This document shows, one piece after another, positions 1 through 8,775 of a stretch of DNA of 52,755 nt. This DNA comes from JAFANK01 sp036741695. GTDB lineage: Bacteria; Vulcanimicrobiota; Vulcanimicrobiia; Eremiobacterales; Eremiobacteraceae. The translations under genes and the position numbers were made by a program. The notes beneath the pieces are model-generated. The model did not search any database, was not told where the DNA came from, and saw nothing but the letters and a program-made list of their open reading frames with translations. The stretch covers positions 1 through 52,755 of the forward strand of contig DAINRU010000014.1 of the NCBI GenBank assembly GCA_036741695.1, given 5' to 3'. Position 1 is the first letter of the stretch; each line of letters starts with the position of its first letter.

Positions 1-221
1 CGTCAGCTCAGGACCGTAGAATGGAACGCGGGGCCTCGCTTGAGGACCTTGAGGCTAGGATTCATGTCACGCTTGGCCCCGGAAATGCTGCCCTGGGCGG
101 GATTGCACCGACCACTACGGTAGAGGGTGTGCCTATCCGCCGGAAGACCCGAGGTCAGGCCGGGGGAAGCTGTCACAATGGGTCAACGACGACAGTCACA
201 TCTGCAGGGATGCTAGTGTAA
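1..221. other. unassigned leader before the c-di-GMP gene
   Basis: No convincing gene. A 66-codon open frame (21-221) fills it, but the product has no recognisable domain and no clear Shine-Dalgarno, so I do not call it. The stretch has several short G/C-rich self-complementary patches and might be a structured 5' UTR of the downstream gene. I could not match it to a c-di-GMP riboswitch core or to SRP RNA. Confidence 0.3.
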
Positions 222-2912
222 ATGGGCTCGTTGCAGCCTTTTTCGGGAGGCTCTTCACCGCTTCCGCAGGACCCGCAGCCGAGCGCCACTCGTGGCGCCG
301 CTGACGGCTCCTACAGCAGTTTCTTCCCGGCCGGATCTTCATATTATAGCCGACTGCTCGCGCTGTCGTCGGGACCTGAAGATCACTTCTTCGCCAACCT
401 GCACGCAGTCATCCGCGACTTCATGGACGTGCCCATCCTCGTCGCCGCGACGGCAGATGTGACCGCACCTGACGGCTACCGTCTGCAATATCAGCGCAAC
501 ATGGACGAGCGCGATTCGCTGCCCGTCATCGATCGCAAGTTCGTCAACCAAGCGCTGCGCAGCGGGCGCACGATGCTCTTCGGCCGTCTCCCCAAGCTGC
601 CCACCGGCGGCTACTTGCAATCCACCGGCGACGGCGCCGGGTCGATTCTCGTCGCGCCCATGCGCCACGAGGGCAAGCTCTTGGGCTACATCGCCATCCG
701 TTCGCGCCGCGAAGGGATGTACGGGGATCTTGAGCTCGAGTATCTCACCGCAGCTGCCGACCTCGCCGCGGTCTCAGTGCGCAGCAAGCTCGTCGGCGAC
801 GAAGCACGCGCGCGCAGCACGGAGCTGCGGCTCATGCTCGAGGCAGCCCGAGCGCTGTCCGCCGAACGCGATTTGCGACGCCTCTTCTCACGCTTGCACC
901 GGCTCGTCGGCAACGTCATGGATGCGGGCACGTTCTACGTGGCGCTCGGATCCTGGGAACAGGGCGTGATGACGCTGCCCTACTGCATCGATCATTACAA
1001 GCTCGTCGACCCCGGCGGCCCCATCCCGCTCGAAGGCTCCCTGTCCGGCCATGTCTTCCGTGAGGGTGCGGCCATCATCGTGCGCACCGCCGAGGATTGG
1101 CGGCGGTATCCGTGGATCGAACGCGGCGACGAGACCGACTCCCCCGTGTCGGCGCTAGCGGTACCGATGCGCATCGGTGCGCGGACCATCGGTGTCATCT
1201 GCGCGCAGAGCACGCGCCCCCACGCCTATACGGAACGCGACCGCGACGTCATGGTAGCCATCGCCGAGCAGGCGGCCATCGCGGTCGAGAACTCCCAGCA
1301 TCTGATGCGCGCCGACCAGCGTGCCCGCGAGCTGCAGCTCCTCTCGGAGGTCTCGCGCGCGCTCTCCTCACAGCTTTCGATCCGCGCGTTGTGCCAGACG
1401 GTCTGCAATGAGGTCCGCCGCGTCATGGACGCCAAGGTCTTCTTCGTGGCGCTGGCCGCCGAGGCGGAATCGGCCATGCGTCTGGAATTTGCCATCGAGG
1501 GCGACGAGGTCATCGACGTCGATCTTGTGCCACTGGAGAACTCATTCGCCAAACGCGTCATGGAGACGCGTCAGCCGATCGTGCTGCAGACCGGCGAGGA
1601 GATCGACCGGCAGCCGCACCGCACGATCCATCAAAGCGACGGTGGATCGGTGCGCTCGGTGGCCATGGCCCCCCTGCGCCTGGGCGACCGCTGCATCGGG
1701 GTCATGTCGGCCCAATCATACAGCGAACGGGCCTTCGACGAATCGAGCGTGCGCATCCTGACCGCCATCGGCGAGCAGCTCGCCCTGGCCGTGCAGAACG
1801 CACAGCTCTTCGGCGACGCCAAGAGCCGTGCCGACCGCGATCCATTGACCAATCTCTTCCATCACCGCTACCTCAAGACGCGCTTGGAAGAGGAGATCTC
1901 GCGCTCGCGCTTCACCAACCAGCCGCTCGTCGTGCTGATGATGGACATCGATAATTTCAAACTCGTCAACGACACGTACGGCCACCCTGCGGGCGACGAT
2001 GCGCTGCGCATGCTCACGGCTGTGCTGCAGGCGACATGCCGCGGCACAGACGTCATCGGACGCTACGGCGGCGATGAGTTCATGATCATCCTGCCCGACA
2101 CCGATGCCGAACATGGCCTGCGCATCGCCGAGCGCATCGAAGTCGAGGTCGCAGGGCGAGAGCTCCATCTCCACGACGGCACGGCCATCCCGCTGCGCTG
2201 CTCGATCGGCCTCGCATCGGTGCCGGCCGATGGCTGGACGCCGGGCGAAATCATCGCCAAGGCGGATGCCGCGCTCTATCAAAGCAAACGCCAGGGCCGG
2301 CCGATGGCCCGGCTGCAGCGCGTCGGCACGACGCAGTTGCGGCTCGACGGCAACTTCGAGCCGGTCTCAGAACTGCTCGCCGCCTTGCTGGCCCGCGATC
2401 CCGCCACGCGCAGCCACCTCGAACACGTCAACCGCTTGGGCAAGGAATTTGCCGAAGTCGTCAAGCTGTCGGAATCCGACACGCAATCGTTGCTCTTGGC
2501 GAGCGTGCTCCACGACATCGGCAAGATCGCCATTCCCGACCAGGTGCTGCGCAAGCCGGGCCGCCTGACGCGCGACGAATACGACCTCATCCGCCGCCAT
2601 CCACAGATCGGCGCGATGCTCATCGAGCATGTTCCCGGCTTCAAGGACGCGGCCAACGCCGTGCTCCACCACCACGAGCGCTACGACGGGCGCGGCTACC
2701 CCTTCAAGATCGCAGGCGAAGAGATCCCGCTCTTGGCGCGGATCGTCACGCTGATCGACGCATTCTCGGCGATGGTCATGGATCGGCCCTACCACAAAGG
2801 CATGGACGAAGCAGCTGCGCTGAGTGAGCTGCGCAAAGGCGCCGGCACCCAGTTCGACCCGGCGCTGGTCGAGCGGTTCGCACAGATGGTCATCGACGCC
2901 CAGCCGCATTAA
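222..2912 (+). CDS. GAF-GGDEF-HD-GYP c-di-GMP synthase/phosphodiesterase
   Basis: A soluble cyclic-di-GMP turnover enzyme of 896 residues. Three GAF-type sensor modules (about 55-190, 205-355, 375-530) precede a GGDEF diguanylate cyclase domain (about 545-700). The catalytic GGDEF is intact at 616-620, and an RGTD inhibitory I-site lies at 607-610, exactly five residues upstream. The C-terminal domain is HD-GYP: HD at 764-765 and HHERYDGRGYP at 817-827, the family's active-site signatures for c-di-GMP hydrolysis. Both opposing activities therefore look catalytically competent, with feedback inhibition of synthesis through the I-site and sensory control by the GAF domains (family knowledge; ligands unknown). 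There is no transmembrane segment. ATG 222 directly follows a TAA stop in another frame, and AGGG lies a little far upstream. A palindromic repeat follows the stop codon by about 50 nt. Confidence 0.93.
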   Translation: MGSLQPFSGGSSPLPQDPQPSATRGAADGSYSSFFPAGSSYYSRLLALSSGPEDHFFANLHAVIRDFMDVPILVAATADVTAPDGYRLQYQRNMDERDSLPVIDRKFVNQALRSGRTMLFGRLPKLPTGGYLQSTGDGAGSILVAPMRHEGKLLGYIAIRSRREGMYGDLELEYLTAAADLAAVSVRSKLVGDEARARSTELRLMLEAARALSAERDLRRLFSRLHRLVGNVMDAGTFYVALGSWEQGVMTLPYCIDHYKLVDPGGPIPLEGSLSGHVFREGAAIIVRTAEDWRRYPWIERGDETDSPVSALAVPMRIGARTIGVICAQSTRPHAYTERDRDVMVAIAEQAAIAVENSQHLMRADQRARELQLLSEVSRALSSQLSIRALCQTVCNEVRRVMDAKVFFVALAAEAESAMRLEFAIEGDEVIDVDLVPLENSFAKRVMETRQPIVLQTGEEIDRQPHRTIHQSDGGSVRSVAMAPLRLGDRCIGVMSAQSYSERAFDESSVRILTAIGEQLALAVQNAQLFGDAKSRADRDPLTNLFHHRYLKTRLEEEISRSRFTNQPLVVLMMDIDNFKLVNDTYGHPAGDDALRMLTAVLQATCRGTDVIGRYGGDEFMIILPDTDAEHGLRIAERIEVEVAGRELHLHDGTAIPLRCSIGLASVPADGWTPGEIIAKADAALYQSKRQGRPMARLQRVGTTQLRLDGNFEPVSELLAALLARDPATRSHLEHVNRLGKEFAEVVKLSESDTQSLLLASVLHDIGKIAIPDQVLRKPGRLTRDEYDLIRRHPQIGAMLIEHVPGFKDAANAVLHHHERYDGRGYPFKIAGEEIPLLARIVTLIDAFSAMVMDRPYHKGMDEAAALSELRKGAGTQFDPALVERFAQMVIDAQPH

Positions 2913-2961
2913 GCGTCGCCCACACGCGACGATTGCAGCAGGCCCGTGAAGCATCTGACCT

Positions 2962-2987
2962 TTGAAGCAACGGACCTTTAGGTCCGT
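2962..2987 (-). repeat. palindromic repeat, copy a
   Basis: TTGAAGC followed by the palindrome ACGGACCT-TT-AGGTCCGT, lying between the c-di-GMP gene and the MarC gene. A partial echo of the tail and arm (GAAGCATCTGACC) precedes it at 2949-2961. Strand is given relative to the form in which the GCTTCAA tail is on the right. No T-run follows, so it is not a standard terminator. Confidence 0.85.
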
Positions 2988-3034
2988 GTATCTTCGCTAG
3001 GTGCACGAGACCGCTGTCCGGAAACGGCCACATC

Positions 3035-3667
3035 GTGGACGTTCAGTTCGCTGCCACTGCATTTGCGACTGCCTTCACCATCGTCGACCCGGTCGGTATG
3101 GTGCCATCAACGCTTGCCGTGACGGGGCATGCGACTCCCGAACAGCGCCGGCGCATCTCCAACCGCGCCGTGCTCGTGGCGGCCGCCGTCATCGTCTTCA
3201 TGGCGGCCGTGGGCCACTATTTCCTCTCCTACTTGGGCATCACGCTGCCCGCGTTCGGCATCGCGGGCGGGATCCTGCTCTTGCTCATCGCCATCGATAT
3301 GCTCTTCGCCCGGCCGTCGCGCGCCAAGAGCGATCCAGAAAGTCTCCACGAAGCCTCTGACGTCGAAAGCGTGGCCGTCTTCCCGCTCGCCATCCCATTC
3401 ATCGCCGGGCCCGGCACGATCGCCACCGTTCTGCTGCTCGTCAATCTCAGCACCAACCACCCCGGGCGGCTCGTCATCATCTACGCCGCCTATGGCGCCG
3501 CCTTACTCGTGACATGGCTGTGCATGCGCAGCGCGGAGTTCATGATGCGCATCTTGACCAAGACCGGCGTCAATGTTCTCACCCGCCTGCTTGGCATCAT
3601 CATGGCTGCCTTAGCCGTCCAGTTCATCCTCAACGGTCTGCGCGATTCGGGATTCGGCCGCCAGTAG
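3035..3667 (+). CDS. MarC/UPF0056 family integral membrane protein
   Basis: A 210-residue membrane protein of the MarC (UPF0056) family. The usual six hydrophobic segments can be picked out: N-terminus, about 45-65, 70-90, 115-135, 145-165 and 180-200. The family hallmark IVDPVG occurs near residue 17, and a second conserved patch, PLAIPFIAGPGTIATVLLL, near residue 113. Despite the historic name (multiple antibiotic resistance locus), the family's function is unknown and it is not an established drug pump. The start is GTG 3035; other in-frame choices would cut the first conserved segment. It stands alone between a palindromic repeat and a 180-nt gap, so its context says little about its role. 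Confidence 0.88.
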   Translation: MDVQFAATAFATAFTIVDPVGMVPSTLAVTGHATPEQRRRISNRAVLVAAAVIVFMAAVGHYFLSYLGITLPAFGIAGGILLLLIAIDMLFARPSRAKSDPESLHEASDVESVAVFPLAIPFIAGPGTIATVLLLVNLSTNHPGRLVIIYAAYGAALLVTWLCMRSAEFMMRILTKTGVNVLTRLLGIIMAALAVQFILNGLRDSGFGRQ

Positions 3668-3848
3668 CAGAGCCGATTCGAGAGGCTATCTTTGCGGCTA
3701 TTCTCGCGTCGCGTTCTTAAGTCTGCGATAACCCCCGTTTAACTTTTCTACGCTACGCTTGCGCCGTGCTGCGAACGGATCGGCTGAGCTAGCTTGGCCG
3801 TATCGATCGCACGCTGGTTTCGCGCGTTCTTCGTGAAGGGAGAGCTTG

Positions 3849-4940
3849 ATGCGCCTACTTGTTCTCGGTACCGCTCTTATGACTGCGTTGTTCGTACTGC
3901 TCGCGTTTCAGCCGGCATCCGCGCAGCTCCACGGGAGCAGGTTTGACCGGGCGTTCATCATCATGATGGAGAACCAGGGCTTCGATGACGTCATCGGCCA
4001 TAATGACGGCACGTCGCTATGCGGACCTCCCGAGTCGCCTGGATGTCCCGACACTCCGTACATCACGTTCCTCGCCACCAACTTCGGTTTGGCCACCCTG
4101 TACTTCGGCACGACGCACCCGAGCCTGCCCAACTACCTCTCCATGTTCAGCGGCAATTTCTACGGCGTCCACGACGACAATGCGAGCTGCGCAGCTGTGC
4201 CTGCCCAATCGCCATGCGACGGGGTCTTCTCGGGCCCTTCGCTCGTCGACACTATAGAGTCGGCCGGTGGGAACTGGCTCGCGTTGATGCAGACCATGCC
4301 GTCGCCGGGTTTCCTCGGACCGCGCTGGCCGCTCACCGGCGACACACTCTACGCGCGAAAACACAATCCGTTCGTGTATTACAAGAACGTCGTCGACAAC
4401 CCCATACGGCTGGCAAAGATTCAACCGTACAAATCTTTCGGCGACGTCGCCGCGAAGCTGGCGAGTCCGGGGCCAATACCCGATCTGATGTTCATCGTCC
4501 CCGATCAATGCCACGACATGCACGGTCAGTCGGGTTGCTCCAACAATGACGCGCTGCTACGCGAAGGCGACGCCGAAGTGCAAGGCCTCGTTGAAACGAT
4601 CACGAGCTCGCGCGCCTTCACCTACAACTCGATCATCGTCGTCGTCTTTGACGAAAATGACTACAGCTCGAACCCGGGCTGCTGCCTCTCGACGAACCCT
4701 GGCGGCGGACACACCGTAGCCATCATCATTCCCGGACACATCCCGCCGGGACCGCTGCGCTCGGCCACGGCCTACAACCACTACTCCATGCTCAAGACGC
4801 TTGAGGACAACTGGGGCCTCGTGCGCTTGGGTAACTCGGCCAGTCCGCTCATCACCAACATGTTCAGCCTGATCCCAGCGTGGAGCTCATCGTCAGAATC
4901 TGTCAGGGACATGCTCAGACTCGCTCCGCGCTACAGATAG
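3849..4940 (+). CDS. secreted phosphoesterase (phospholipase C/acid phosphatase-like)
   Basis: An exported phosphoesterase of the alkaline-phosphatase-like fold (Pfam Phosphoesterase, the group containing bacterial phospholipase C and SapM-like acid phosphatases). Residues 1-26 form a signal peptide ending ASA-Q. The family metal-site motifs are present: IIMMENQGFDD soon after the signal peptide, THPSLPNYLSMFSG, VPDQCHDMHG, VVVFDEND and a final GGGHTV. Several cysteines (for example the GCCLS pair) suggest disulfides in the periplasm or outside the cell. I chose ATG 3849 over TTG 3846 because AAGGGAG sits 5-6 nt upstream of it. The substrate is not predictable: phosphate monoesters or phospholipids are both possible. 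The 180 nt before it hold no other gene and presumably its promoter, which I could not define. Confidence 0.85.
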   Translation: MRLLVLGTALMTALFVLLAFQPASAQLHGSRFDRAFIIMMENQGFDDVIGHNDGTSLCGPPESPGCPDTPYITFLATNFGLATLYFGTTHPSLPNYLSMFSGNFYGVHDDNASCAAVPAQSPCDGVFSGPSLVDTIESAGGNWLALMQTMPSPGFLGPRWPLTGDTLYARKHNPFVYYKNVVDNPIRLAKIQPYKSFGDVAAKLASPGPIPDLMFIVPDQCHDMHGQSGCSNNDALLREGDAEVQGLVETITSSRAFTYNSIIVVVFDENDYSSNPGCCLSTNPGGGHTVAIIIPGHIPPGPLRSATAYNHYSMLKTLEDNWGLVRLGNSASPLITNMFSLIPAWSSSSESVRDMLRLAPRYR

Positions 4941-5013
4941 AACACACCTGGTACTCACCTCTCGCACACAATGAGTGCGGGGGCGGCGGGGCCGCTTGGG
5001 GAACGATGCGCAT

Positions 5014-5343
5014 ATGGGACTTGCAGAGAAGACGTGCGTATCGTGCCACGGCGGAGTCCCGCCGCTCACGCACGAGCAGATCGCCCAACTGCTGCCGCAG
5101 GTGCAGGGCTGGGAGGTCGAGCGCGACCATCACCTGGTCAAGAGCTTCACGTTCGTGAATTTCAAGCGAGCGCTCGACTTCGTCACCCTCGTGGGCGCGA
5201 TCGCGGACGAACAGAACCACCATCCCGACATCTGTCTGGCCTGGGGCAAGGTGCGCATCGAGATCTGGACCCACAAGATCAACGGCCTCACCGAGAGCGA
5301 CTTCGTCTTCGCGGCTAAAGTCGATCAGCTCCCGGCCGCGTAA
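5014..5343 (+). CDS. phhB: 4a-hydroxytetrahydrobiopterin dehydratase
   Basis: A pterin-4a-carbinolamine dehydratase (PCD/DCoH family) of 109 residues, about the usual length. The family signature is complete: EQNHHPDI, then V.IEIWTHKINGLTESDF and a final A. The paired histidines of HHPD are the catalytic residues in characterised members. Known PCDs regenerate the pterin cofactor of aromatic amino acid hydroxylases; in bacteria lacking such hydroxylases they are often linked to molybdopterin or folate metabolism. No hydroxylase lies in this window, so the partner is unknown. The N-terminus carries CVSCHGG, a CxxC seen in a subset of the family. ATG 5014 is preferred over an upstream in-frame ATG at 4975, because the extra 13 residues are low-complexity Arg/Gly with no family match. 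Confidence 0.88.
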   Translation: MGLAEKTCVSCHGGVPPLTHEQIAQLLPQVQGWEVERDHHLVKSFTFVNFKRALDFVTLVGAIADEQNHHPDICLAWGKVRIEIWTHKINGLTESDFVFAAKVDQLPAA

Positions 5344-5377
5344 CGATACGGTCCTGCGCTAGCTGCCTTCCTGACCT

Positions 5378-6013
5378 CTAAGGGTTGGGGATCACCGGCA
5401 TGTAGGGGTGGTCGACGGTGCCGGTCGGATTCGGCGTCGGCTGATCTGCTTGATCGGGGGTTCCCGCGGGCTGGCCTTGCGACGGCTGGTTGTTCTGCGG
5501 CGTGACCGGCACGCCACCCGGCTGTTCGGGTACGCTGCCAACCCCGCAGATGCTCAAAAGCGAACCGCGCGCGACGCTGCTCGGCGGGTTCGCCTCCGGG
5601 CGCATATAGCTGACGATGTAGCCGTCATCTCCCCACAGCGCGAGCATCTGCTCCCAGACCTTGCTCTTGCCGTTGCTCGTCGCCGTCCAGATGACGTAGC
5701 GCCCCGTGTGCCGGCCGCAGATGAGATAGTTCTTGTTCGTCCAGACGTGCTGCGTCGGATACGTCTTGCGTTCTTGTGCCAGCGTCCGGTTCACGAACGA
5801 GATCAGGTCGCCGCCATACGTCGTCTGGAACAGTTTCAGCGTCTGGGTGCCCGATGGATCGAGCCAGGTGCTCTCGGTTCCCGATCGCACGTGCGACCAG
5901 CCGGTCGGCGGGGCGAAGGCGTAGTTGCCTGCCGCAAGCGCTATGGTGCCCATGCAGATAAGCGCGATCGTCATAGCTCCGATCGCTGACGATGGCGAAG
6001 AGCGTCGCTTCAT
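5378..6013 (-). CDS. secreted protein of unknown function, Pro/Gln-rich tail
   Basis: No family recognised. The 211-residue product has a signal peptide (about 1-28, hydrophobic core MTIALICMGTIALAA), then a globular region of about 125 residues rich in Trp and Tyr with two cysteines that could pair. Residues 155-211 are a low-complexity tail rich in Pro, Gln, Thr and Gly, typical of an extracytoplasmic linker or surface-exposed tail. The start codon lies 5 nt downstream of the MFS gene's stop, so it is probably the last gene of a minus-strand operon with the two MFS transporters. No transport-linked function can be read from the sequence. Confidence 0.7.
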   Translation of the reverse strand: MKRRSSPSSAIGAMTIALICMGTIALAAGNYAFAPPTGWSHVRSGTESTWLDPSGTQTLKLFQTTYGGDLISFVNRTLAQERKTYPTQHVWTNKNYLICGRHTGRYVIWTATSNGKSKVWEQMLALWGDDGYIVSYMRPEANPPSSVARGSLLSICGVGSVPEQPGGVPVTPQNNQPSQGQPAGTPDQADQPTPNPTGTVDHPYMPVIPNP

Positions 6014-6018
6014 GGACT

Positions 6019-7416
6019 CTAGACGTTCTCACTGGAGGGGGCCAGCACCTCGAGCTGTTTGCGGTTGGTCAGCGGTCCGAGCAGCCCCACGATCGTGGCG
6101 CTGATCACCATCGCCGCCGCCATGGTTTCAAATGCTGCCGTCACGCCATGCACACGCAACATGAACGCATACAGATAGCCGACGAAGACCGAACTGAGCC
6201 TGCTCCAGCCGTAGACGAAACCTACGGCGCCGGCGCGGATGGCCGTCGGATACAGCTCGCTCTGATAGGTGTGGAAAGCGCACGAGAACCAGGTATTGGC
6301 AAGCGTGACGAGCGCACCGCAGACGATGATGGCCCATGGGCCGATCGCTCGCGCGAGCGCCAGTGCGAAGACGGCGCTGGCGAGGGCGAGCATGACGATC
6401 TGGACCTTGCGCTCGAGCCTGTCGGCAAAGCGCATGGCGAGCAGCGGACCGAGCGGCGTGACGATCGCGATGATCGACGTGTAATGAAGGGATTGGGCCA
6501 CACCGTGCCCGCTGCGGTTGAGCAGCACGGGGATCCACGTGGCGAAGCCGTAAAAACCGAACGTCTGGAAGATGTTAAACGCCGAGAGCATGATTGTGCG
6601 CCGTAAGTATTCGCGGTTGAACAGCCGGGCGATGGTCGAAGGGCGGCCATCGCCTGAAGCGACCAGCTCGTCGCGCAGGGGCGCAGTATTCTCGTCCACG
6701 CCGACCTGCTCTTGGATGCGGTCGAGCGCACGCTCGGCCTCCCGCACGCGGCCACGCGATTGCAGCCAGCGGGGTGACTCGGCAAGACCGGCACGCACCG
6801 GCCAGGCGACGATCGCGCCGAGCGCGCCGGCGAGCGCCACCCAGCGCCAGCCGTCCAAGCCGGCGATGGTATGCGGCACGAGCAGATAGGCGACGAATGC
6901 CACGGCCGGCACGGCCGTGTAGCAGATCGCCTGGCTGAAGGCGATGAGGGTGCCGCGTGCGTGGCTCGGCGCGATCTCCGAGATATAGGCGTCGATGGTC
7001 ACGATCTGGACGCCGATAGCCACGCCTGCCAGCAGGCGCAGTGCGTCGATCTCAAGCGCTGTGGGCGCAAGCGCCATGGCCGCCGTCAAGATGGAGTACG
7101 CGATGAGCGACCAGGTGAAGGTCGTCGTCCGCCCCCACCGGTCGCTGACCCAGCCGAACAGGAGCGTGCCGGCGAACATGCCGGCAAAACCGCAGGCTGC
7201 GAAGCCGGCTAGGCTTGCGACGCCCGCGCCGAGCGTCTGGTAGAGTCCGTGCGCGGTGAGTCCGAGCGCGATGTACGCGCTCATGAAGAGGTCGTAGAAC
7301 TCGAACCAGCCGCCGACCGAGATGCGCGCCACAAGCCTGCGCAAGCCGGCTCCGTACGGCAGCATCTCGAGCCGCTGCGCGATGGTCAGCGGCGCTTGGG
7401 CGTTATCGATCGTCAC
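6019..7416 (-). CDS. MFS transporter, sugar/aromatic-acid porter type
   Basis: A 12-helix major facilitator of 465 residues. It carries the MFS loop 2-3 motif as GWVSDRWGR, the segment RLLAGVAIGVQIVTIDAYI-SE followed by RGTL (resembling the sugar-porter and aromatic acid:H+ symporter groups), and a long central cytoplasmic loop with ESPRWL, which is typical of those groups. The N-terminal FEFYDLF matches the family's first helix. The open frame extends upstream to 7572, but that part overlaps the previous gene and is low-complexity Ser/Arg. I therefore place the start at GTG 7416, giving a 14-nt overlap with the upstream MFS gene. The substrate is unknown: small carboxylates or sugars are both plausible. 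It is co-transcribed with a second, distantly related MFS gene upstream. Confidence 0.85.
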   Translation of the reverse strand: MTIDNAQAPLTIAQRLEMLPYGAGLRRLVARISVGGWFEFYDLFMSAYIALGLTAHGLYQTLGAGVASLAGFAACGFAGMFAGTLLFGWVSDRWGRTTTFTWSLIAYSILTAAMALAPTALEIDALRLLAGVAIGVQIVTIDAYISEIAPSHARGTLIAFSQAICYTAVPAVAFVAYLLVPHTIAGLDGWRWVALAGALGAIVAWPVRAGLAESPRWLQSRGRVREAERALDRIQEQVGVDENTAPLRDELVASGDGRPSTIARLFNREYLRRTIMLSAFNIFQTFGFYGFATWIPVLLNRSGHGVAQSLHYTSIIAIVTPLGPLLAMRFADRLERKVQIVMLALASAVFALALARAIGPWAIIVCGALVTLANTWFSCAFHTYQSELYPTAIRAGAVGFVYGWSRLSSVFVGYLYAFMLRVHGVTAAFETMAAAMVISATIVGLLGPLTNRKQLEVLAPSSENV

Positions 7417-8644
7417 GCCAAACCGCGGGGACCACGAACGCCACGCCGCAGAGCAGGAGGTATCCGATGGTCGAGACGATGATCGGCAGGCGGACGTAAA
7501 AGTGGTCGGCGAGGTAACCGCCGATGATCGTCCCCGGTACGACGCCGATAAGGACAACGAGGCGCACCGCACCGAAGACCCGGCTGATGCTCTCCTGCGG
7601 GATGATGCGCATGCGCCAGCTGACGACCTGCGCCGTCGAGAATCCCCCAGACGCGCTGGCCAGCGCCCAGAACGGCACGACGAGCCACAGCCGGTGGATG
7701 AAGATCACCGGGACAAATCCGAGCGCATCGATCGCATACGCGATGCATTGTGCTTTGCCGAAGCGCCACTTGCCCGCGTTGGCACCGGCGATCAGGGATC
7801 CGGTTATGGTGCCGACCGCCGTCAACCCAAGCGTCAGCCCGACCTGCGCGTCGCTCGCGCCAAGCGACAGCTTGAAGAACGGGATGTACACCGCCATCGC
7901 CATCATGCCGAAGAAATTCAGGCCCAACGACATGAACGTGATGGTCTTCATGGCCGGGTCCGCCCACAGGAAGCGAAAACCATCGCGGATGTCGGCGCTC
8001 AGCTCGCTCAAGCTGGGCAGCGGGCCAGGCGTGTCCGGGCCGAGCGTGTGGATGCTTGCGATCGCGCCCAGCGATGCGAGATAGGTGAGCGCGTTGACGA
8101 TGAGCGCCGGAACGGCGCCGCCAAACGAGAAGAGCGCCCCGCCGAGCGGGGGAGCGAAGAGGTTGGTGGCCTGCTCGCCGGCGATGAGGGTGGAGACGGC
8201 CTGCGTCGCCTTGTCTTTGCCCACGATGAACGGGATGGATGACGCCTCGCCGCCCATGAAGATCGCGGCGGCGATCGAGATGATGACGATCCCCGAGTAG
8301 ATGAGCGCGAGAGATAAAAAGCCGCGCAGAGCGCCGACGACAAGCACGGCGAGAACCGCGAAGCGGATCACGTTGCAGACGATCATGAGTTGGCGGCGGT
8401 CGAGCCGGTCGGCAAGCGACCCGCCGGCTAGCCCTGCCACAGCGAACGGGAAGTACTCGAGCGCGTAGGTGATGCCGAGCGTCAGCGCCGAGCCGGTCAA
8501 ATGGAAAACAAGCAACGGGATGGCTAGCGCGCGCAGTCCGTCGCCGATGAAGCTCATGCCTTGGCCGGCAAAATATAGCCGGAACGACCGGTTGGCGAAG
8601 ATGCTTGCCGGTCGCTCGATGACAGCCTCTTCCAAAACGTACAA
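7403..8644 (-). CDS. MFS transporter, DHA3/EntS-like exporter
   Basis: A second major facilitator. It resembles the drug:H+ antiporter-3 / enterobactin-exporter (EntS) group: N-terminal FRLYFAGQGMSFIGDG, then the GSLADRLDRRQL loop motif, and a C-terminal half with GFSTAQVVSWRMRIIPQE, typical of that group (RxxIPxExxxRV). About 413 residues and 12 predicted helices. The start is uncertain. TTG codons occur at 8740, 8644 and 8635; 8644 has GAGG about 11 nt upstream, while 8740 would add an unconserved 32-residue leader. No ATG is available. It heads the minus-strand operon and is divergent from the DUF4349 gene. An efflux role is inferred from the family; the substrate is unknown. Confidence 0.82.
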   Translation of the reverse strand: MYVLEEAVIERPASIFANRSFRLYFAGQGMSFIGDGLRALAIPLLVFHLTGSALTLGITYALEYFPFAVAGLAGGSLADRLDRRQLMIVCNVIRFAVLAVLVVGALRGFLSLALIYSGIVIISIAAAIFMGGEASSIPFIVGKDKATQAVSTLIAGEQATNLFAPPLGGALFSFGGAVPALIVNALTYLASLGAIASIHTLGPDTPGPLPSLSELSADIRDGFRFLWADPAMKTITFMSLGLNFFGMMAMAVYIPFFKLSLGASDAQVGLTLGLTAVGTITGSLIAGANAGKWRFGKAQCIAYAIDALGFVPVIFIHRLWLVVPFWALASASGGFSTAQVVSWRMRIIPQESISRVFGAVRLVVLIGVVPGTIIGGYLADHFYVRLPIIVSTIGYLLLCGVAFVVPAVWRDDR

Positions 8645-8775
8645 CTTTTTGTCGGCCTCATATGACGGACCTCTCGCGAGTCCGGCCGGTGCGCGCGTGG
8701 CGTTGACCCGAAACCGCAACAGGCCCGTATACGAGTACAAGCGGGGCGACCGTATCGAGTGTGGAGGATTCCAGC

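Noticed and set aside
155..195. Possible small SRP RNA (4.5S-like) core, from a GGTCAGG string followed by a purine-rich stretch
   Set aside because: The GNRA-capped helix and the AGCAG element of the SRP S-domain are missing and the strands do not pair; likely chance resemblance.
1..221. c-di-GMP riboswitch in front of the GGDEF-HD-GYP gene
   Set aside because: The conserved GEMM core and tetraloop/receptor strings could not be found; only generic G/C-rich complementarity.
21..221. 66-codon open frame before the c-di-GMP gene
   Set aside because: No ribosome binding site, no domain, and composition like noncoding GC-rich DNA.
7322..8242. 306-codon plus-strand frame across the MFS genes
   Set aside because: Highly charged, Arg/Asp-rich pseudo-protein antisense to a membrane transporter; typical shadow frame.
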